Assembly (NCBI RefSeq): GCF_034140825.1
Contig: NC_089042.1
Coordinates: 22,780,001-22,844,000, forward strand
Length of the DNA: 64,000 nucleotides
Direction: 5' to 3'
Source of the DNA: Oryza sativa Japonica Group
Lineage: Eukaryota > Streptophyta > Magnoliopsida > Poales > Poaceae
Notes under the pieces: model-generated
Databases searched by the model: none
What the model was told of the DNA's origin: nothing
What the model saw: the letters and a program-made list of their open reading frames with translations, nothing else
Position numbers and translations under genes: made by a program
Part shown: piece by piece, positions 58,160 through 64,000 of the stretch
Layout of the letters: every line of letters begins with the position of its first letter
Position numbering within the stretch: position 1 is the first letter of the stretch

Positions 58160-59560
58160 ATTTTTCGTAGCACACGGGCTATGGTCCTGTGATGCGATGC
58201 CCACTTTGTCAGCAGTAGTGGTTGCCTAGATTTATATCTCTTTTAGAAAAGGTTAAAATCACCTGGAGAGTGCACGTACTACGGACGTGCCAAGTCTTTC
58301 AGTATTAGCGGCCGCTTCAGGACTCGAAGTCGAAGGTATCGAGCAAGCAAAAGCTCCGTTACCGATGGTTTTAAAAAAAAACTAGTACTACTCCATTAAG
58401 GTTAGATCAAAAGTATTTTTTTTTTCATTTCAGTTATCAATTTCTAGTTTAAAATTTCTTAGATTTTTTTCAGGTATAAAATTGTTGTAAAAACACTAAA
58501 ATGATGGAAATTACAGAAATCAGTTATGAATGTTTATATTAAAGTATAAGGTTTAAATCTTAAACATCTTTAAATTGTGAATGTTTGTTTATTTTTAGAT
58601 GAAGAAGTAGGAACCTCCTCTACACGTGCAGGTGGGCGTACGTGCCGTTGCAAATCTCTCATCAACTTGGAAGCTGGCTTTAATTTGCAGTGCGTTTTAC
58701 GCCCCATCTTGCTTGTTTACTCTCTAAAGCCATCTTTTGAATTGAACAACTTGAGTTCTATATATCGGTGTATCCGATCCATTTGCTGTACTAATTGGGG
58801 GTTTTAAATGTGCTAATAGGGCGAACTGATGGCTGCTGGTTTCTTGGCTTAGCTTATTTGAGGACTCCATACTTTTTGCCGATCTGATTCGGTGCGCGAT
58901 ATACGTTGCTTTGGCCCGCAGTTTACATTTCGATTAGTATTTTCTTTGTGATCCAACCTTATTCCGTATTGCAAGTTGCTTGCTTTCAAACTCGATGCAT
59001 GGTCAAAAGTCTCGCATGCGAAAATATGAAGTAGTTTAATTTTCTTTTTAAAATCCAATAGATGCCTGCTACATCCGTATTAAATATACGATGCATCCGA
59101 TTTATGTAATTCTTTTGACTAACCCTATTCATATTTTTTTTGAAATATTTATATAGATGGACAAACATATAAGACACGCTTTATTTTTTTTATGATATAC
59201 CCCATTTTTACTTTGTATAACTAATTAAATAATTTATTAAATGCTACTCCCTCCATTCTAAAAACAGAAGTAATTTTTGAATTTAAATCTTATTGCATAA
59301 TATAAGGTTTTTTTAGCATCACTCACGGTACCATTGGTCTCATCAATCACTTCTATTTAGTTTTCTTCTCATTGATCTTATCTTCAACCCCTTCACTGCT
59401 AATTATTCCTTAATAAGGGTCATTGTTTGTAGAAAAAAACATATGAATTTTTTGAGGATTTCAATCCTATATAAATTCTTTTTGATGAAAGCATTTGAAA
59501 CAAAGGATTAAATCATATATTATCCTTTGAAATTCCTGTAAAATGGACAATCTTGGAAAT
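58160..59560. other. Intergenic AT-rich stretch
   Basis: Only short open frames. A CTCCCTCCATTCTAAAAACA at 59248 looks like the left end of another Stowaway-type MITE whose right end I could not place. No gene recognised. Confidence 0.45.
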
Positions 59561-59565
59561 TTAGT

Positions 59566-59816
59566 ACTCCCTCCGTCCCAAATTGTAAAGTTTATATTTT
59601 TCACACGGTTTTCAATAATGTATTTTGACTAGTAGTTTATTTCAATCTATGATCCCAACAAATATCATCACATGAAAGTACTTCAAAATATGAATCTAGT
59701 GATATAACATGCATAATACTTAATATATAATATAGTTAGCATGATTATTAGTCAAAAGCTACCGAGTTTGATTTTTCTTAAAAAGGAGCGCTCTATAATT
59801 TGGGATGGAGGGAGTA
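59566..59816. mobile_element. Stowaway-like MITE
   Basis: TACTCCCTCCGTCCCAAATT at the left and, inverted, TACTCCCTCCATCCCAAATT at the right. TA borders and AT-rich interior, noncoding. Confidence 0.9.
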
Positions 59817-60157
59817 AGAGCTCCAACATCTTGAAAATTTTATTTGAGTCTATCTCTCTCATTTGATTCTCGCATGTTTCTTAAGATTCAATCAATCAAA
59901 CAGTTACTCCTATGTTTTTCATACGTTTTACAATTCTCTATTTTATACATGTATTTCTGTTAGAATTATGTATTTTTTCTATTTATTTTATTCATACGAT
60001 TTAAAGGAGCCATAAATAAGGGGACATCAAAATGTTTTCTTTTTAATCATAATCGTAAACAAAATAAAAGTATTTGTATTTTTGAACGGAGGAAGTATTA
60101 GTCAAATTTTGAGAAAATAAAAATCAACTATACCAACATACAGGACGCCATTAAGGG

Positions 60158-60486
60158 CATGTTTAGATCACACCCTGAAATTTCACACCTGGTCATATCG
60201 AACATTTGAACACCTGTATAGGCTTAAAAAATAACTAATTGTACAGATTGTAACTACTTTGCAAGACGAATCTTTTAAGCCTAATTGCTCCATAACTTGA
60301 CAATGTGTTGCTACAGTAAACATGTGCTAATGATGGATTAATTATTCTTAATAAATTCGTCTTGCGGTTTGGCGACGGATACTGTAATTAGTTTTTTTAT
60401 TAGTGTTCAAACACCCTATGCGACACCCTATATAATACCCCCTGACATGTCAAAATTTTACCTCATTCGATTAAACACCCTCCTTA
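60158..60486. mobile_element. Tourist-like MITE
   Basis: GGGCATGTTTAGATCACACC at the left and an inverted GAGGGTGTTTAATCG at the right, with TTA immediately outside each end. The interior (GCCTAATTGCTCC, GCAAGACGAATC) resembles the element at 49997-50366. Noncoding. Confidence 0.75.
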
Positions 60487-60489
60487 GGC

Positions 60490-60724
60490 TGTGTTTGCTA
60501 GAAGCGGTTCCCATCCGGAACAGTGACCACGGAAAATGGAGCGATCCATTAGCGCGTGATTAATTAAGTATTTCCTGATTTTTTTTAAAAAATGGATTAA
60601 TTTAATTTTTTTAAGCAACTTTCGTACAGAAGCTTTTTGCAAAAAACGCACCGTTTAGCAGTTTGAAAAGCGTACGCGTGGAAAACGAGAGAGAGGAATT
60701 GGGAACATGGGATTGCAAAACACC
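60490..60724. mobile_element. Tourist-like MITE
   Basis: GGCTGTGTTTGCTAGAAGC at the left and an inverted AAGGTGTTTTGC at the right, flanked by TTA/TAA. The interior CATTAGCGCGTGATTAATTA is characteristic of a common rice MITE group. Directly abuts the MITE at 60158-60486. Confidence 0.75.
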
Positions 60725-60727
60725 TTA

Positions 60728-61030
60728 AGGGCTTATTCGTTTCCAAGGAATTGCAAAGGAAAAGCATAGGAATATGAATGGGTTTTAAACTATCATTCGT
60801 TTTATAGGAATGCACCGTACGAAAACTGTAGAAAACTTTTACATTCCTCCATTTTTGAAGGAAAAGCATAGGAAAAAATAATCCACTCCAACCTAATGTT
60901 TGCATTTCTTTGGTTGGCTTGCTCAACAACATAGAAAAAATTCCTGTATTTTTCAATTCATAGGTTTGCACATGTATTTTTATAGTATTTCTACGTTTTT
61001 CTTATTCTTACGTTTTGAAAATCATGTGAA
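60728..61030. mobile_element. MITE-like element
   Basis: GGCTTATTCGTTTCCAAGGA at the left, with inner GGAAAAGCATAGG repeated at 60757 and 60861. It resembles a common rice MITE, but its right end (near ACCAAAGTAG, 61030) is uncertain. Confidence 0.5.
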
Positions 61031-61200
61031 CCAAAGTAGCACTAACAATTTGATACCCCGTTGAGTACAGTAAAAAAATTGAAAATTATTATTTGATCCT
61101 CATGCAGTACGCGCAGCTGAACCCCGGAGAGGAGTAAAAAAATAGTGAAGCCTCGTCGGCGACTCTCTGTCCTTTCACGCCGAATCCTAACCCACCATTA

Positions 61201-61245
61201 ATGGCGTCGGCTCGAGCTCGGCCATATATGGTAGGGGAGCAGTAG
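61201..61245 (+). promoter_or_regulatory. Possible upstream ORF in the leader of the BRX-like gene
   Basis: A 14-codon frame, MASARARPYMVGEQ with stop TAG, lies 108 bp upstream of the main ATG at 61353. Whether it is within the transcript depends on the true start site, which the sequence does not reveal. Confidence 0.35.
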
Positions 61246-61352
61246 GGGCGGCGAGGTACGCGCGCGAGCCGCCGTTCGCAACACTGCAGCTTCCATCTCC
61301 TCTCCGCCTGAGGATCCGAGGGGCCGGTGAGTAGGCAGCGGCGGCCGCGGCA

Positions 61353-64000
61353 ATGCTCACGTGCATCGCGTGCTCCAAGCAGCTCGCCGGCGGCGCGCCG
61401 CCGCTGCGTGAGCAGTCCGACGACGCCGACGACGCCGCCGTTGCCAGAGGCGCCGGCGAGTGCGCCACGCCCAGCACGAGGCAGGCCATCAAGGCGCTCA
61501 CCGCCCAGGTTGGTTACTGCGCCGTCTGGGCTTGTGGAGTTCTTGAAATGCCCCCCCTTTCCCGTGCCATTTTGATTCCTTGATCACAAGGGGAAAAAAA
61601 CACAAGTTGCAATTTGTTGATAAATTGCGTTCCTCAAATGTATCTTAAACTGCGCGAATTTATCAAATTTGTGGGTTTGGGATATTGGGATTTGGGACGA
61701 AACAATTTCGCCAAAATCTTGGGGTTTCTAGGAATGTTGATAATTTCTCCCCATTTGTTTGTTGGTTAAGCAGTCGATTTTTTTTTTGAACCTGCGGGAT
61801 GAACCTGACGAGAGATTTTTTCTTTGGGGTTCAGATCAAGGACATGGCGCTGAAGGCGTCGGGCGCGTACCGGCACTGCAAGCCGTGCGCCGGCTCGTCG
61901 TCGTCGTCACCGGCGGCGGGGGCGCGGCGGCACCACCCGTACCACGCGTACGCGGACTCCGGGTCCGACCGCTTCCACTACGCGTACAGGCGAGCCGGCA
62001 GCGGTGGCGACGCCACCCCGTCGGTGAGCGCGCGCACCGACTTCCTCGCCGGGGACGAGGAGGAGGAGGAGGAGGAGGAGGAGGAGGAGGGGACGACGGC
62101 GGACGGCAGCGAGGACGACGAGGCGAAGGAGTGGGTCGCCCAGGTGGAGCCCGGCGTGCTCATCACCTTCCTCTCGCTGCCGGAGGGCGGCAACGACCTC
62201 AAACGGATCCGATTCAGGTGAGTTTTTTGCGCTCATCTCTCACAAGTTTTGCATCGTAGTAGAGCACTATGATTTGATTCATCTTTACAAAGTTACAAAC
62301 AAGTAGTGTTTTGAGTTATTTTGGTTCAGATTTATCATGTGTACTTAATATGAAGGGCAAATCCTTTGTTTATTCTGTGTTGATTGAATGTTCACTGTTT
62401 TTTCTTTATGTTCTATTGAATTTGCTTGAGTCCCCATCTCTGGAATGATTTATGGAAGAATAGAGGGAAATTGTTGGAGAAAAAAAATTATAGTCCCCAA
62501 ACAGTAGCAGCTATTTATGTGTAAATGTTTCATAATTGCTCAGAAGTTCCATCTCCTAGGAAAATTGAAGAACTTGTTTCAACACAATTTTGATTTGAGC
62601 CTCAGTAATATGCGTGGTCAAATGAGACAAATATGCACTTTATCTTGCTTTTGGCCATTGTTCTTTTGTTTCTTTTCTGCCTTTGCTTTCACTGGAAGTT
62701 TGGAATTGGGAAAATTGGAATTGACAAAAGGAGTGTCCAAGTCTCCAAGATAAGCATGAAGAAAAGGATACATTTGTAACAATCTTTCAAAACGGAACAG
62801 TTAAAAAGTAAATATAATTCCTAGCTTTCTTAACAAATACTTTTGAAAAACAAATCCCTTTAGGTTTCTGTATGGTTACATGGTGCTGTTAAAGTTGAAC
62901 TGGAATTAGAAGGAATTTTTTGAGAAGTACACAATTGTAGATTTCTAAATTTGGGGGCACTGTGCGAATCTCAACATCTGCAGGTTCTGTGCATAACCCA
63001 CAGGCCTTCAGCAATTCCAAGAGATCTCTCTTTGCATATAATTATTTTATGTTCTTTTCTTTATTTTCTTGGGAAAAGATACCACTTCTATGGTCAGCCC
63101 TCAGCTGCCACAAAGAGTCATTTAGATGCTTTCCCATGCAGTTTAGCGTATTTTTTTCCCTAATACACAGTCGAAACGTCATGCTGTGCTGTTTGAATTG
63201 CATGGGGCAACGGGTATGAATGTGATTCCCACAAAGTGATCCGGTTAATCACTCACATGCTGCTACAGGACTAAATCTGGATCTGTCCACCAGTGTGCTA
63301 CAGAGTTTATATAGAGGAGTGGAGCTTTTAGAACATATACATTAGAGGAGTAAATGAGTACATCAGTCACCATTGATACTCTATTAATACTAGGATAGCT
63401 CTGTACCCCACCTTACATAGTGCTTGTAGTATCAATCTCATACATTTTAGTCGTAGTTCTGTTGTTCTGATATAGGAGCAGATTATAGGGTTTATTGACC
63501 AGAGTGACCCACCACCCCCACAACGTCTCCTCTATTCAGTAGTCTTAAGTAGGAAACAATTAAAGAAGAGAACTGAACTTTTTTTTTTTGGGGAGGGAAC
63601 CAACTCGTGGTGCTCTTTCTTCTTTGCCCTTATATAAGAGAGAAAAAGGGTACAGTTGCTTTGGTGTCTCACTAATTTAATATAGTCAGGTCCCTCCACC
63701 CCGCCTGCTTAACCGGGGAGCCATCCAACCTGGATCTTTGGATTAGTTGCACATCCTTTGCAATTTTATTGTAACCTTTATTGTATTAGTGCTGCCTTCA
63801 TATGTAGATCTTATAAATTACTACTCTTTAAACCTGATGTACACATGATAATAGGAAAAAAGAATGCTAGTGAAATTTTGTTACGAACAATTCTTGATAT
63901 GGATATGGAGTTTGTAAAACTATTTCTTAGAACTGTAGGTAGTACAGCATAATAAAGATTTTTTTTTTGATATATTTCTTTTGGTGTGCTGCTTTGATTG
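61353..64000 (+). CDS. BRXL: BREVIS RADIX-like protein, 5' part (runs off the window)
   Basis: Exon 1 61353-61508 (52 codons) and exon 2 61835-62217; the gene continues beyond the window after a large intron. The protein starts MLTCIACSKQLAGG, the conserved cysteine-bearing N-terminus of the BRX family (membrane association), followed by TPSTRQAIKALTAQ, joined by the splice to IKDMALKASGAYRHCKPC, the second conserved block. A Ser/Ala-rich and Glu-rich ((GAG)n-coded) linker leads to EWVAQVEPGVLITFLSLPEG and NDLKRIRFR, the start of the first BRX domain. BRX proteins control growth, protophloem and cell polarity in plants. The first BRX domain is cut by the exon 2 boundary, as in the family; the second domain and the rest lie outside. 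The family is clear; which rice paralogue this is I cannot say with certainty. Confidence 0.93.
62218..64000. other. Intron 2 of the BRX-like gene
   Basis: From the donor CAGGTGAGTT at 62218 no exon resembling the rest of the first BRX domain is seen before the window ends, so the intron exceeds 1.78 kb. It holds only short open frames and no recognised element. Confidence 0.7.

Overview
The window looks like grass nuclear DNA, most probably rice (Oryza). The evidence is very GC-rich first exons with AT-rich introns, dense Stowaway- and Tourist-like MITEs, MULEs and gene-carrying Pack-MULEs with 9-bp target duplications, a plant L1-type LINE, and a BREVIS RADIX-like gene at the right edge. 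The species assignment is inference.

The backbone (about 0.2-53.5 kb) is a tandem array of eight F-box/LRR/FBD-like genes, all on the minus strand. By likeness they form three subtypes. Type A has four genes (187-5187, 20005-28904, 29981-34745, 35394-38342); the shared layout is an F-box/LRR exon, a 51-52 codon LRR exon and an FBD-like exon, plus, in the three copies where I could place it, a tiny last exon of 5-7 codons including the stop. Type B/C has two genes (6521-10429, 15816-18657), where splice phase joins three more exons and adds a proline- and glutamate-rich coiled-coil tail. Type E has two genes (46873-48730, 51784-53478) with three exons. The copies at 15816-18657 (613 aa), 35394-38342 (438 aa) and 51784-53478 (418 aa) read open throughout. 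The other five each carry at least one frameshift or stop. These proteins would act as substrate receptors of SCF ubiquitin ligases.

Transposons have filled the spaces. A 1.8-kb Pack-MULE (10558-12326) carries two pieces resembling non-specific phospholipase C. A 6.5-kb LINE (21513-27997) sits in intron 1 of one F-box pseudogene. A 5.5-kb MULE (38492-43978) has a MURA-type transposase and a convergent GRF-zinc-finger membrane protein gene. A second 1.8-kb Pack-MULE (44083-45881), with almost the same terminal sequence, carries the first exons of a phytochrome-interacting-factor-like gene, including the phytochrome-B-binding motif. The MULEs lie just upstream of F-box start codons. hAT elements lie at 32845-33357 and 54480-55562; the latter splits a small open reading frame.

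From 54 to 61 kb there is no convincing gene except that split small ORF; the rest is MITEs and TIR elements. A BRX-like gene starts at 61353 on the plus strand and runs off the right edge. Between 12.9 and 14.2 kb lies a Myb/SANT-like (trihelix-like) protein gene of the kind often linked to PIF/Harbinger elements.
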